Part shown: piece by piece, positions 27,486 through 36,547 of the stretch
How the letters are laid out: each line of letters begins with the position of its first letter
Position numbering within the stretch: the stretch's first letter is position 1
Source: Myxococcales bacterium
GTDB taxonomy: Bacteria; Myxococcota_A; Polyangia; Polyangiales; Houyiibacteriaceae
DNA: 64,000 nt
Assembly (NCBI GenBank): GCA_019637115.1
Contig: JAHBWH010000011.1
Span: forward strand, 1-64,000
Direction of reading: 5' to 3'
The notes under the pieces: generated by a model
The model's database searches: none
The model's input: the letters and a program-made list of their open reading frames with translations, nothing else
What the model was told of the DNA's origin: nothing
Position numbers and translations under genes: made by a program

Positions 27486-28133
27486 TCAGAGCTGGCCGGC
27501 CTGGGCCTTCTGCATGAGCTGCATCGCGAGCTGCAGGGCGCGAGAGTAGTCGCCCGCCATGCGGAGCTTGCCGCCCATGAAGAGCGCCTGCGGGTTGACC
27601 TCTCCAGCGCGCGCCGCCTCGAGATCGTCGTATTTGATCGTCGCCGAGAACTTCGGCTCCGCCGGCGGCTCGGGCGCGTTCAGGCCGACCCGGATGGTGA
27701 CCTCGTCGAGCTCGGGCACGTCTTGGACGACGACGTGGAAGAGCAGGCTGTCGGTGCCGAGCGCCTCCTGGAGGTTCTTCGACGCCGTACCGACCGCGCG
27801 CTTGGCGGCCTTCTCTTCCTCGAGCTCGCCCTGGGCGGCCGCCTCGCCGAGCAGCATGCGCAGCGCCTCGCCCGGCGCCGCGACCGCGAGCCGGATCTTG
27901 CTGCTCTCCGGTTTGCTCGAGAGCACCGTCATCGCCCCACCTTCGAGGGCCAAAAAGACCTCACCCTCTCCCTCGACCTCGAGATAGACGGCGCCGGTCG
28001 CGCCCTCGACGTCCGCCAAGCGCGACTGCGCGCGCGCGTCGCCGCCCGCGGCCTTGGCGCGGAGTCGCTCGACGCCCTTGGCGAAGAGCTGGGGGAAGGT
28101 TTCCTTGAGGAAGGTGATCGGCTCGGTGCTCAT
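27486..28133 (-). CDS. SCP2 sterol-binding-type domain protein
   Basis: A 215-residue cytoplasmic protein with no signal peptide. The N-terminal part reads ITFLKETFPQLFAKGVERL; a beta-rich SCP2-like fold follows (TGAVYLEVEGEGEVFLALEG) and the C-terminus has NPQALFMGGKLRMAGDYSRA with LAMQLMQKAQ, the usual end of the SCP2 lipid-binding domain. It probably binds a fatty-acyl or other lipid. It lies downstream of pckA but is separated from it by a terminator, so it is likely expressed on its own. Confidence 0.85.
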   Translation of the reverse strand: MSTEPITFLKETFPQLFAKGVERLRAKAAGGDARAQSRLADVEGATGAVYLEVEGEGEVFLALEGGAMTVLSSKPESSKIRLAVAAPGEALRMLLGEAAAQGELEEEKAAKRAVGTASKNLQEALGTDSLLFHVVVQDVPELDEVTIRVGLNAPEPPAEPKFSATIKYDDLEAARAGEVNPQALFMGGKLRMAGDYSRALQLAMQLMQKAQAGQL

Positions 28134-28172
28134 GGTGCGCGGGAGGTTAGACGAAGTGGGGGAGATACGAAA

Positions 28173-28195
28173 AGCCCCGAGGGACGCTCGGGGCT
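28173..28195 (-). terminator. Intrinsic terminator after pckA
   Basis: The stem AGCCCCGAG / CTCGGGGCT (9 bp, 5-nt loop) is followed on the minus strand by TTTTCG. It lies 61 bp past the pckA stop codon and 40 bp before the SCP2 start, separating the two genes. Confidence 0.85.
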
Positions 28196-28255
28196 CTCCG
28201 CGTGGCACGTGCGCGCCGACCACCGGGCCAAGCGCAACGGAGGCGGCACCTCCGA

Positions 28256-29848
28256 TCAGAGGCGCGGGCCGGCGGCGCGGATCGCCTCGCTCGCGCCGGC
28301 CTCGTAGGTCTTGAAGTTGTCGATGAAGAACTTCGCGAGCTTCTTGGCGGTCGCGTCGTAGGCGCTCTTGTCGGCCCACGTGTTCTTCGGCCAGAGGATC
28401 TCGTCGGGGACGTTCGGACAGGTCGTCGGGACCGCGAAGCCGAAGGTCGGATCCTCGCGCGTCTCGACCTTCGCGAGGCTGCCGTCGTGGATCGCGTCGA
28501 GGATGGCGCGCGTGTGCGGGAGGCTCATGCGACGCCCGACGCCGTAGGACCCGCCCGTCCAGCCGGTGTTGACGAGCCACGTCGTCGCGCCGTGCTTGGC
28601 GAGGCGCTCCGCGAGAAGCTCCGCGTACTTCGACGGGTGCCAGACCATGAAGGGGCCACCGAAGCACGCGCTGAAGGTCGGGCTCGGCTCCGTCACGCCT
28701 ACTTCGGTGCCGGCGACCTTGGCGGTGTAGCCGCTGATGAAGTGGTACATCGCCTGCTCGGGCGTGAGCCGCGAGACGGGCGGCAGCACCCCGTACGCAT
28801 CCGCGGTGAGCATGATGACGTTGTTCGGGTGCTTGCCGACGCAGGGGATCTTCGCGTTTGCGATGAACTCGATGGGGTAGCTGCAGCGCGTGTTCTCGGT
28901 GATCGAGGTGTCGGAGTAGTCGACCTCGCGCGTTGTCCGATCGTAGACGACGTTCTCGAGCACGGCGCCGTAGCGGATCGCGCCATGGATCTCCGGCTCG
29001 TTCTCGGCCGAGAGGTGAATTGCCTTGGCGTAGCAACCGCCCTCGATGTTGAAGATGCCGTCCTCGCTCCAGACGTGCTCGTCGTCACCGATGAGCTTGC
29101 GGGAGGGGTCGGCGCTCAGCGTCGTCTTCCCGGTGCCGCTCAAGCCGAAGAAGATCGAGGTCGATCCGTCGGAGCCCTCGTTCGCCGAGCAGTGCATCGA
29201 GAGCTGGCCCTGCAGCGGCATGAGGTAGTTCATGATGGTGAACACGCCCTTCTTCATCTCGCCGGCGTACTCGGTGCCGAGGATGACGAACTCCTTGCGG
29301 GCGAAGTTCAGCGCGACGCTCGTCTTCGACGTCATGCTGGTCGTGTAGCGGTTGGCGCTGAAGGCGCCGGCGTTGAACACGACGTAGTCCGGCTCGCCAA
29401 AGCTCGCGAGCTCCTCGGGCGTCGGACGGATCAACATATTCCACATGAAGAGCGCGTGATACGCGCGCGAGCAGACGATGCGCACCTTGATGCGGTAGCG
29501 CGGGTCCCACCCGGCGAAGCCGTCGACGACGAAGAGCCGCTTGCGCGTGTTCAGGTAGTCGAGAGCGCGCTCGCGGTTGATCATGAACGTGCGCTCGTCG
29601 ACCGGCATGTTCACGTCACCCCACCACACGTGGTCGTGACACCCCGGCTCGTCGACGATCCGCTTGTCCTTGGGGCTGCGTCCCGTCTTCTCGCCCGAGT
29701 ACGCGATGAGCGCCCCGGTCGCGGAGATCGCGGTGCCCTCCTCGTAGTGCAGGCCGACCTCGTAGAGCTGGCCTGGGGAGGCGTTGCGAATGACGTTCTT
29801 GACCGTAATGCCGTAGCTGGAGAGCGAGAGAGGTTCGTTCTGGGGCAT
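28256..29848 (-). CDS. pckA: Phosphoenolpyruvate carboxykinase (ATP)
   Basis: Catalyses oxaloacetate + ATP to PEP + CO2 + ADP, the entry to gluconeogenesis. The 530-residue product matches the family length. The kinase-1a P-loop [11 protein letters not shown] (about residues 232-242), kinase-2 LIGDDEHVW, the substrate-binding [14 protein letters not shown] and the [15 protein letters not shown] region are all intact; these are ATP-type, not GTP-type, features. AGGA lies 6 bp before the ATG. A terminator follows. A palindromic site is found about 100 bp upstream of the start. Confidence 0.97.
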   Translation of the reverse strand: MPQNEPLSLSSYGITVKNVIRNASPGQLYEVGLHYEEGTAISATGALIAYSGEKTGRSPKDKRIVDEPGCHDHVWWGDVNMPVDERTFMINRERALDYLNTRKRLFVVDGFAGWDPRYRIKVRIVCSRAYHALFMWNMLIRPTPEELASFGEPDYVVFNAGAFSANRYTTSMTSKTSVALNFARKEFVILGTEYAGEMKKGVFTIMNYLMPLQGQLSMHCSANEGSDGSTSIFFGLSGTGKTTLSADPSRKLIGDDEHVWSEDGIFNIEGGCYAKAIHLSAENEPEIHGAIRYGAVLENVVYDRTTREVDYSDTSITENTRCSYPIEFIANAKIPCVGKHPNNVIMLTADAYGVLPPVSRLTPEQAMYHFISGYTAKVAGTEVGVTEPSPTFSACFGGPFMVWHPSKYAELLAERLAKHGATTWLVNTGWTGGSYGVGRRMSLPHTRAILDAIHDGSLAKVETREDPTFGFAVPTTCPNVPDEILWPKNTWADKSAYDATAKKLAKFFIDNFKTYEAGASEAIRAAGPRL

Positions 29849-29950
29849 GCAAAGTCCTCGCGCGGCGCCGCGTCGCGGCGATGTCGCGAGCCTAGCCCGA
29901 ACGACCGAACGACGCCCGGGAACAAATGTAAGACGTTGTGCGTGTCATCG

Positions 29951-29972
29951 CGTAACACACTCTAGAGTTACG
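29951..29972. promoter_or_regulatory. Palindromic site in the pckA upstream region
   Basis: CGTAAC and GTTACG are 6-bp inverted arms around a 10-bp centre that itself includes most of the palindrome ACTCTAGAGT. It lies about 105-125 bp upstream of the pckA start codon in the least GC-rich part of this 281-bp gap. It may be an operator; no regulator is identifiable from sequence. Confidence 0.4.
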
Positions 29973-30129
29973 GAACGACGCCGGCGCCAAGCGCCGAGGA
30001 GGGCGAGCGCCGAGAGCGCGCGAGCAGGCGTCGCACCTCCGTCTCGTGCGCATGGGTCCGCAGGCGGAGACGACCTTCGCGTCGCCGTTGCCAGGCACCT
30101 CACGCAGGGGATGGATGCCGCCTCGCGCG

Positions 30130-30498
30130 TCAGCCGTTCCCCGCGAGCTCGCGGATCAGCTCGCGCAGCTCGGAGGTGTCGAAGGGCTTCGCCAGCGTCG
30201 CGTCGACGCCCACACGCGCGGCGACCTCGTCCCGGATCGCGCTGGCGCTCAGCAGGACGATCGCCGGGCGGGCGTCGGGGTGTCGCTCGCGGAGCGTCAG
30301 GAGGAAGGCCTCGCCGTCCATGCCCGGCATCATCAGGTCCGCGACGATGACCTGCGGCATCGGGTCGAGCTGGTCGAGGGCGTCGAGGCCGTCGGAGGCG
30401 AAGCGGACCAGGAACCCGTCGTGCTCGAGGAGCCGACCGATCATCTTCCGCAGATCCGGATCGTCGTCGACGACGAGGACGCTGATACCAACGCTCAC
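30130..30498 (-). CDS. Single-domain response regulator (receiver only)
   Basis: A 122-residue receiver domain with no output domain. The acidic pocket DDDPD (11-15), phospho-acceptor Asp54 in VADLMMPGMDG, Ser84 in LLSAS and Lys104 in AKPFD are all present, so it should be phosphorylatable. The start is GTG (VSVGISVLVVDDD); the open frame upstream has unrelated Arg/Glu-rich composition. No histidine kinase lies beside it, so its partner is elsewhere, as is common for orphan receivers in myxobacteria. Confidence 0.88.
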   Translation of the reverse strand: MSVGISVLVVDDDPDLRKMIGRLLEHDGFLVRFASDGLDALDQLDPMPQVIVADLMMPGMDGEAFLLTLRERHPDARPAIVLLSASAIRDEVAARVGVDATLAKPFDTSELRELIRELAGNG

Positions 30499-30728
30499 CG
30501 ATCCGAGACGTACCCTCTCCGGCGGGCCTGTCGCAAGGGCATCGTGCCGGGGATGCGCGCGATCGAGCCCGACTCGAGCGGCTCGACCTCGCGCTCCTAC
30601 CTCGCCACAGGAGCGGCGACGAAGGACGGGCCGAAGGCGATTCGAGGCGGCACGAGGCCGAGATCGACGCCGAGGACCGCGATCCACCGGTCGAGACTCC
30701 TGCGGCGAGCTACTCGATGAAAATCCCT

Positions 30729-30758
30729 TGACCCTCGCGAGGGCACGGGTCACACATC
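30729..30758 (+). promoter_or_regulatory. Possible tRNA-Ala promoter
   Basis: TTGACC (30729-30734) is followed 18 bp later by ACACAT (30753-30758), about 26 bp before the tRNA 5' end. The -35 is good and the -10 weak. Confidence 0.4.
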
Positions 30759-30783
30759 CGGTCCCGCCACGGCGGGTAGCTCC

Positions 30784-30856
30784 GGGGCTGTAGCTCAGCT
30801 GGGAGAGCGTCGCACTGGCAGTGCGAAGGTCAGGGGTTCGATCCCCCTCAGCTCCA
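30784..30856 (+). tRNA. tRNA-Ala (anticodon GGC)
   Basis: A complete 73-nt cloverleaf: acceptor GGGGCTG/CAGCTCC with one G-U pair, D stem GCTC/GAGC, anticodon stem TCGCA/TGCGA around CTGGCAG (anticodon GGC), variable loop AGGTC, T stem AGGGG/CCCCT with loop TTCGATC, and discriminator A. The 3' CCA is not encoded (the genome has CCC after the discriminator), so it must be added by CCA transferase. It reads GCC/GCU alanine codons. Confidence 0.97.
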
Positions 30857-30987
30857 CCCGGGCACGAATCGAGGCGAGAGGCGACTCTCGCCTCTCGTGT
30901 TTTCCGTCCGCAATCTCTGTCGAACGCTCTCCGTCCCGGAGGTCCGGGTTTTTGACCCTGCGGCGGGGTTCGGCGAGCTTCGGTGGC

Positions 30988-32454
30988 GTGACCCGATCCT
31001 TCGCGCGGCTCGTAGGGCTCCTCTCGGTCGTCTCGGTCGCGTGCAGCCCCGCGCCCCGCAGCGACCTGCTCGATCTCTCGAGTATCGGGCCGACCCAAGT
31101 CGATGAAGGCACCCCTCTCGTCGTCGAGGGCGACGGCTTCCCCACGGGCCGCGAAGGCACGCTCCGCCTCGTCGGCGTCCTCCACCGGCCGGGCGCCGCG
31201 CCGGCCGCGTACCGCCGCGCGGTGCCCATCCGGGCGAGCTCGGCCAGCCGGGCCGAGCTCGCGGTGGACGCCGAGCTCCTCCAGACGCTCGGAGGCCGAG
31301 GGACCTTCGAGGGGCGCGCCGAGCTCGCGTTCGAGGCAGCGCACGGCGGCACGGTGCGGGGCGCGCTCGACGCCACCCTCGACCTCGGCGAGCCCAGCCC
31401 CCGTCCGCGCCGCGTGCAGGACGCGGCCGAGGCGAACGCGCTGCTCTCGCGGCTCGGCGTCACGCTCGGCGACGACCCCGACGCGCTGGTCATCGAATCC
31501 CTCGAGCCCGTGGGGGCGGGCGCGGGCGCGGGGCTCCGCGTCGGAGACCGAATCGTCTCGCTCGGGGGCCTCCGCCCGAGGAGCGTGGACGAGCTGCGCC
31601 CTGCGCCGGGCAGCGCGCTCGAGCTGGGCGTCGAGCGCGGAGAGGGGGCTCGGGCGGTGATCCTCGTGGGTGCCGCGACGCAGGCTCCGCCGCCCGACCC
31701 GCTGATCCCCGCGTTGCTCGCGCTCCTCGTCCTCGTCTTCGTGACGGTCGGGCCGGGGGCTCGGGTGCTCGGCTCGCTCCGCCGGGTGAGCGCGGGCGCG
31801 ACTCTCCGCGACCTCGCGCTCGCGGGGCTGGTGGCCGCCGCCTTCGCGGGCGCCCGCTTGGACGCGACCCTCGGCCTCGCCTGCGTCGTCGTGGTCGCCT
31901 CGGCGGCCCAGCTCGCGCGCGGCCTCGCCCTCGGGAGCGGCCTCGCGCGCCTGACCCCGCTCGGCCTCGCCCTCGTCGTCGCCACGCTCGCGCGTGGCGA
32001 GATCGCGCTCACCTCGAGCCTCGAGCTCTCGCTGGGTGAGGCGCTCCTCGCGCGACAGCCGCTGACGGCGTTGCCCTTCGTCGCGTCGTTGCTCGTGCTC
32101 GCGCCGAGCCCCGAGGGCCTCGCGGAGGGCGTCCTCGCGCGCGCGCTCCCGATGCTCGCTCGCGCCATCGGTGCGACGTGGGTGGGTGTGGTCTTCGGCC
32201 TTCCGACCTTCGCCGCCCCTCTGCTCGCGTGGGGCGCGCTCTCCGCGCCCTTCGTGCCCACCACGCGGCTCGTCCCCTTCTCGCTCCTGGCGGCCGGGCT
32301 CAGCGGGTATTTCCTCTTCGAGCTCGACACGAGCCGCCCGGTCGAGAGCCTGCTCGATCCGCGCGCGACGCTCTGGCTCGCGCTCGGCGCGGGCGCCCTC
32401 CTGACCATCGCGGGCCGCCTGCGCGCGACCCCGCGCGCCCACCTCTACCTCTGA
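30988..32454 (+). CDS. Lipoprotein-like PDZ-domain polytopic membrane protein
   Basis: A 488-residue protein. The GTG start gives VTRSFARLVGLLSVVSVACSP, a signal with a Cys near residue 19. An all-beta domain (about 30-150) follows, then a PDZ-like domain (VIESLEPVGAGAGAGLRVGD through GGLRPRSVDEL, about 165-215) of the substrate-binding type found in proteases. The last 250 residues form about eight hydrophobic helices with few charges. No protease active-site motif is visible, so this is not simply a rhomboid or S2P enzyme. A domain order of exported beta, PDZ, then membrane bundle is unusual. It starts 131 bp after the tRNA. Confidence 0.65.
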   Translation: MTRSFARLVGLLSVVSVACSPAPRSDLLDLSSIGPTQVDEGTPLVVEGDGFPTGREGTLRLVGVLHRPGAAPAAYRRAVPIRASSASRAELAVDAELLQTLGGRGTFEGRAELAFEAAHGGTVRGALDATLDLGEPSPRPRRVQDAAEANALLSRLGVTLGDDPDALVIESLEPVGAGAGAGLRVGDRIVSLGGLRPRSVDELRPAPGSALELGVERGEGARAVILVGAATQAPPPDPLIPALLALLVLVFVTVGPGARVLGSLRRVSAGATLRDLALAGLVAAAFAGARLDATLGLACVVVVASAAQLARGLALGSGLARLTPLGLALVVATLARGEIALTSSLELSLGEALLARQPLTALPFVASLLVLAPSPEGLAEGVLARALPMLARAIGATWVGVVFGLPTFAAPLLAWGALSAPFVPTTRLVPFSLLAAGLSGYFLFELDTSRPVESLLDPRATLWLALGAGALLTIAGRLRATPRAHLYL

Positions 32455-32637
32455 CCACGCGGGGAGAGCGGGGCCATCCCCGGCGCCCGGACCGAGCGCA
32501 AGCGAGCCGACCGCGACACGAGGCGCCCTCGAGAGCGCCACGAGCCGCGCACGGCTCGAGCAACTCGCCGGGCGCGTCACGGGGACTGGGCACGCTGCGG
32601 CAAACGCCACGCCGAACGGCACGCCGCGGGGCCGCGC

Positions 32638-34464
32638 TCACTCGTCCTCGACCTCGACCCGCACCTTCGCCTCGAGGCGCTCGCCCTTGCCGCCGCGGAA
32701 GAGCGTCCCGCTGGTCGGCGTCGCGTCGCGGTAGTTGCGACCATGCGCGACCCGGACGTGGTCGCGCCCGCCCATGATCCCGTTGGTCGGATCGTAGCCG
32801 CGCCAGCCCACGTTCGGCAGGTAGACCTCGGCCCACGCGTGGCTCGCCTCGGACTGGATCTGGTTGTCGTAGCTCGCGCCCGTGAAGATGTAGCCGACGC
32901 GGTAACGCGCGGGGACGTTGAGCAAGCGGCAGAGACAGATGAAGAGGTTCGCGAAGTCCTGGCAGACGCCTCGTCGCTCGATGAAGACGACGAAGGGGGA
33001 GGTCTCGATCTGGGTCGCGCCCTGCACGTAGGCGAAGTCGCGGAAGATGCTCTGGTTCATGTCCCGCAAGGTCTCGACGAGGTCGTAGTCGTTGCGGAGC
33101 GCGAAGCTCATCGCGTACTCGCTCAGCTCGTGCAGCTGCGTCTCGGGGAGCTCGGGCGGCAGCAGGTAGGGCGTCATCATCTGCCGCTGCCAAGGCATCC
33201 AGACCAGCGGCAGGGTCGCGCGCTTGAGCGGCGCGATCGGATCGTGCTCGCGCACGTGCACCCGCGAGCGAGCGCGGATCCAGAGCTCCTCGTAGGGCCG
33301 CTCGATCTTGTACTGCAGCATCTGGTTGCCGAAGACGTCCTCGGCGCGCCGCGCCGCGCCTGGCGGGCTGATCTCGAGCCGATAGTCGAGCACGTCCTGC
33401 CCCAGGTCGTGCACCGGGTGGAGCCGAAAGACGTGCGTGCTCAGCTCGACCGCCTCCTCGTAGCGGTAGATCGTCTCGTGCTCCACCGTCAGGATCCGAC
33501 CATCCCGGGCCTTCTTGACCGCGGCGGCCCGTGGCACGCCGAGCAGGCGGGGCTGCTCGCTCGCGGCGGGGACCTGCCCGCGCCGCGTCGAGGCGTCCGG
33601 CGGGCTCGCGGGCGGCTCCGCGGGCGCCGGCGCGCTCGGACGCGACGCCTCAGGCGCGGCGCCGCCGACGCTCGAGTAGGTGAAGACGCCGCGGCGCATC
33701 ACGACCATCTCGCCGGGCGTGAGCTCTTGCCAGCCCGGATCGTCGTCGAGGGGCGTCCGCGAGACGATCGTGACCGTCCGGTTGACGTCGTAGGGGCTCG
33801 AGAGGTCGAGCACGACCTTCTCACCCACGAGCACGAAGCGCTCGTGCGGCGGTACGCGTCGGATGCGGAAGAACGGGTGCTGCCCACGCGCGTCGCGGTG
33901 CGCGACGACGTCGTGGCCGTCGGAGAGGACGAAATTCCCGTGGCTCGTCGGTGAGACGGCGTCGAGCTCCATCAGCCAGCCGTGGAGGCGCTCCCAACCG
34001 ACCGCGCCGAGGCTGCGCGCGCCGACCTCGCGGATCCGACCGAGCAACCAGCAGAAGGCGTGCTCGGAGTCCGTGCGTCCGACGGGCTCGAACGCGGGCG
34101 ACTCCCCGAGGGGGAGCTTCTCCTGAAGGTCGCGGCCGAGCTCACCGCTGTGCGCGAAGATCCAATCCCGGCCCGCCCACGCGCGCTGGAAGGGGTGCGT
34201 GTCCTGCTGCGTCACGCGCTTGGCGGCGCCGTGCGTGTGGCAGATGAAGACGCTCGAGCGGAAGCGGTCCCAGTCGCGGAGGACACGCGTGAGCGGCGTC
34301 TCGTGCGTGGCGTTCGGGTCCTTCACGACGGTCGCCGCGGCGTCGTCCATCGGGTACCAGGCGAACCCCCAGCCCGCGGACGCGTCCTTCCCCTTGCCCG
34401 CCATCAGCGTGATCGAGGGAGACGCGGCTGCGTCGAAGGACATCGCGAGGAGGTGGCTCGTCAC
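32638..34464 (-). CDS. Class II glutamine amidotransferase-like domain fused to a transglutaminase
   Basis: A 608-residue two-domain protein. The first 270 residues match the class II (Ntn-type) glutamine amidotransferase fold of the YafJ/EgtC kind: SHLLAMSFDAAASPSITLMA, FICHTHGAAKR, FAHSGELG and TDSEHAFCWLLGRI. The nucleophile Cys expected at residue 2 is absent; the start reads (M)TSHLLAM. After a Pro/Ala linker the C-terminal 290 residues are a transglutaminase-like protease: a Transglut_N beta-domain, then Cys501 in RRGVCQDFANLF, His542 in ASHAWAEVYLP and Asp558 in YDPTNG, a complete triad. The GTG start is the first possible codon in frame. No signal peptide is visible. An 83-residue wHTH gene precedes it by 33 bp. 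Confidence 0.85.
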   Translation of the reverse strand: MTSHLLAMSFDAAASPSITLMAGKGKDASAGWGFAWYPMDDAAATVVKDPNATHETPLTRVLRDWDRFRSSVFICHTHGAAKRVTQQDTHPFQRAWAGRDWIFAHSGELGRDLQEKLPLGESPAFEPVGRTDSEHAFCWLLGRIREVGARSLGAVGWERLHGWLMELDAVSPTSHGNFVLSDGHDVVAHRDARGQHPFFRIRRVPPHERFVLVGEKVVLDLSSPYDVNRTVTIVSRTPLDDDPGWQELTPGEMVVMRRGVFTYSSVGGAAPEASRPSAPAPAEPPASPPDASTRRGQVPAASEQPRLLGVPRAAAVKKARDGRILTVEHETIYRYEEAVELSTHVFRLHPVHDLGQDVLDYRLEISPPGAARRAEDVFGNQMLQYKIERPYEELWIRARSRVHVREHDPIAPLKRATLPLVWMPWQRQMMTPYLLPPELPETQLHELSEYAMSFALRNDYDLVETLRDMNQSIFRDFAYVQGATQIETSPFVVFIERRGVCQDFANLFICLCRLLNVPARYRVGYIFTGASYDNQIQSEASHAWAEVYLPNVGWRGYDPTNGIMGGRDHVRVAHGRNYRDATPTSGTLFRGGKGERLEAKVRVEVEDE

Positions 34465-34497
34465 GCCGCGACACTCTTCGGTGCGGGCGGATCGGGG

Positions 34498-34749
34498 TCA
34501 AGCCGCTCGGGCGGCGTGGCCCTGCGCGTCACGCGAAGCGCGGAGCGCGGCCGCGATGGCGAGGCCACGGAGCGTCAGGCGCGCGCGGCCAGCGTCGACG
34601 AGGCCTCGGCGCTCGAGGTGCAGGAGCCCCTCGGCGACGCGGAGCGGGGACACCCCGAGGCGGGCGCCGAGGCGCCCCGCCGTGGCGGGCCGATCACCGA
34701 GCGAGAGGAGGAGGTCGAGGAGCGAGAGGACGAGCATTTCGTGATCCAT
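34498..34749 (-). CDS. Small winged-helix DNA-binding protein
   Basis: An 83-residue protein with a single winged-helix fold: LSLLDLLLSLGDRPATAGRL, ARLGVSPLRVAEGLLHLERR as recognition helices and GLVDAGRARLTLRGLA as the wing. It resembles MarR/DprA C-terminal type wHTH modules. It is directly upstream of the amidotransferase/transglutaminase gene on the same strand and may regulate it; this is inference from position only. Confidence 0.65.
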   Translation of the reverse strand: MDHEMLVLSLLDLLLSLGDRPATAGRLGARLGVSPLRVAEGLLHLERRGLVDAGRARLTLRGLAIAAALRASRDAQGHAARAA

Positions 34750-34894
34750 GACCTGATGATGCGCGCAGCACTGATCACTCGTCCAGTTTCATGCATTCAG
34801 TTTCTCCTGCCCCACACATGGCGAGGCCACTGTTGAGCTCACTGAGGGGTTTTTCCCGAAATCACCGCGCTCCCCCTTGTCACCAGAGCCTAAG

Positions 34895-34909
34895 TGTACA
34901 ACATACAAT
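34895..34909 (+). promoter_or_regulatory. Candidate NrtR operator overlapping the pncB -10 region
   Basis: TGTACAACATACA has inverted TGTA/TACA arms spaced by 5 bp, and its right arm is part of TACAAT, a good -10 hexamer, 66-71 bp upstream of the pncB ATG. A weak TTGTCA (34877-34882) lies upstream at a non-ideal distance. NrtR proteins bind AT-rich palindromes upstream of NAD genes, and an NrtR gene is in this cluster. The local drop in GC content makes the site stand out. Confidence 0.5.
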
Positions 34910-34974
34910 CAAAGACACGGAACACGGACACGCGCTTCGACACGCATCGACAAACGCCATCGATGAGGCCCGCC

Positions 34975-36435
34975 ATGGACGACCGACGCTCGCTCGCGCT
35001 CTTGACCGACCTCTACCAGCTCACGATGGCCGCCGGCTATTGGCATTCCGGGCTGGCGGAGCGCCGGGCGTGCTTCCACCTGAGCTTCCGCCGCGCCCCG
35101 TTCGGCGGCGCGTACGCGATCGTCGCAGGGTTGGCGGACGCGATCGACTACCTGAAGCGTCTGCGCTTCGGCCCCGAGGAGCTCTCGTACCTCGGCTCGC
35201 TCGCGCACCCGGACGGGACGCCGCTCTTCGCCCCGAGCTTCCTCGACGTGCTGCGAGACGCGGAGCTGCAGCTCGACGTCGCCGCGATGCCCGAGGGGAC
35301 GGTCGCCTTCCCGCACGAGCCGCTCGTCCGCGTGGAGGGCCCGCTCTGGCAAGCGCAGCTCGTCGAGACCGCGCTGCTGACGATCATCAACTTTCAGACC
35401 CTCGTTGCGACCAAGGCGTCTCGCGTCTGCCGCGCGGCGCGGGGTCCGGACGGGCGACCCGAGCCCGTCCTGGAGCTCGGGCTGCGGCGCGCGCAGGGCA
35501 TCGACGGCGGCCTCGCCGCGAGCCGCGCGGCGTACGTTGGCGGCTGCGCGGGGACGAGCAACGTGCTGGCGGGCATGCGCTTCGGCATCCCCGTGCGCGG
35601 CACGCACGCGCACAGCTGGGTGATGACCTTCCCGACCGAGCGCGGCGCGTTCGAGGCCTACGCGCGGGCCTTCCCCCGCGGCTGCGTCTTCTTGGTGGAC
35701 ACCTTCGACACGCTCGCGGGCGTGCGGAACGCCGTCGAGGTCGGGCGCCTGCTGCGCGAAGAGGGCCACGAGCTCGTCGGTGTCCGCCTCGACTCCGGCG
35801 ACCTCGCGTCGCTCAGCCGCGCGGCGCGCGCGATCCTCGACGAGGGCGGCTTCCCGGACGCCCGCGTCGTCGCGAGCAACGACCTCGACGAGCGCGCGAT
35901 CGACGCGCTCAAGGCAGAAGGGGCCCGGATCGACACGTGGGGCGTCGGGACGAAGCTCGTCACCGCCTTCGATCAGCCCGCGCTCGGCGGGGTCTACAAG
36001 CTCGCCGCGCTCGAGGACGACACGGGCACGCTCTCGCCGCGCATCAAGCTGAGCGAGGAGCCCATCAAGACCTCGATCCCAGCGCGGCAGCAGGTGCGGC
36101 GCTTTCGCGACGCGGAGGGGCGCTTCGTAGCCGACGCGATCTACGACCTCGACGCGGGCTTCACCGAGCGCACGCTCGTCGACCCCACGGACGCGACGCG
36201 GGTGCTGCGCGTCCCCGAGGCGCTCGCGCACGACGATCTCCTGGTCCCCGTCGTCCGCGGCGGCGCCTTCGTCTACGAGCCCCCGGCGCTGGACGCGATC
36301 CGCGCGCGAGCGCTCGAGCAGCTCTCGCGCCTCCCGGACGCCGTCCTCGCGCCGCGCGACCCGTCCCCCTACTTCGCCGGGCTCGAGCCCGACCTCCACC
36401 ACCTCCGCGCGCGCCTCATCGAGGCCGCCCGATGA
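34975..36435 (+). CDS. pncB: Nicotinate phosphoribosyltransferase
   Basis: Converts nicotinate, PRPP and ATP to nicotinate mononucleotide in the Preiss-Handler salvage route. The 486-residue product begins [17 protein letters not shown], the N-terminal family signature, and carries [16 protein letters not shown]-like sequence, [29 protein letters not shown] (the conserved His motif), VRLDSGDLA and GVGTKLVTA. The ATG at 34975 is preferred over those at 34963 and 34894 because GAGG lies 6 bp upstream and the protein then starts at conserved sequence. It is the first gene of the NAD cluster. Confidence 0.95.
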   Translation: MDDRRSLALLTDLYQLTMAAGYWHSGLAERRACFHLSFRRAPFGGAYAIVAGLADAIDYLKRLRFGPEELSYLGSLAHPDGTPLFAPSFLDVLRDAELQLDVAAMPEGTVAFPHEPLVRVEGPLWQAQLVETALLTIINFQTLVATKASRVCRAARGPDGRPEPVLELGLRRAQGIDGGLAASRAAYVGGCAGTSNVLAGMRFGIPVRGTHAHSWVMTFPTERGAFEAYARAFPRGCVFLVDTFDTLAGVRNAVEVGRLLREEGHELVGVRLDSGDLASLSRAARAILDEGGFPDARVVASNDLDERAIDALKAEGARIDTWGVGTKLVTAFDQPALGGVYKLAALEDDTGTLSPRIKLSEEPIKTSIPARQQVRRFRDAEGRFVADAIYDLDAGFTERTLVDPTDATRVLRVPEALAHDDLLVPVVRGGAFVYEPPALDAIRARALEQLSRLPDAVLAPRDPSPYFAGLEPDLHHLRARLIEAAR

Positions 36436-36547
36436 CGTGGCGCCCGACGCGGCGCGCGAGGTGGCGCCCGACGCGGCGTGCCACGAGCCGCGCGATGCAG
36501 CGCGCCCGCACGATCGCCCGTATGCTCCTGCCCCGCCGAGGCCCTCG

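Noticed and set aside
29849-30129. Possible small gene upstream of pckA
   Set aside because: No ORF with a ribosome-binding site or coding-like composition; the interval looks like the pckA upstream region.
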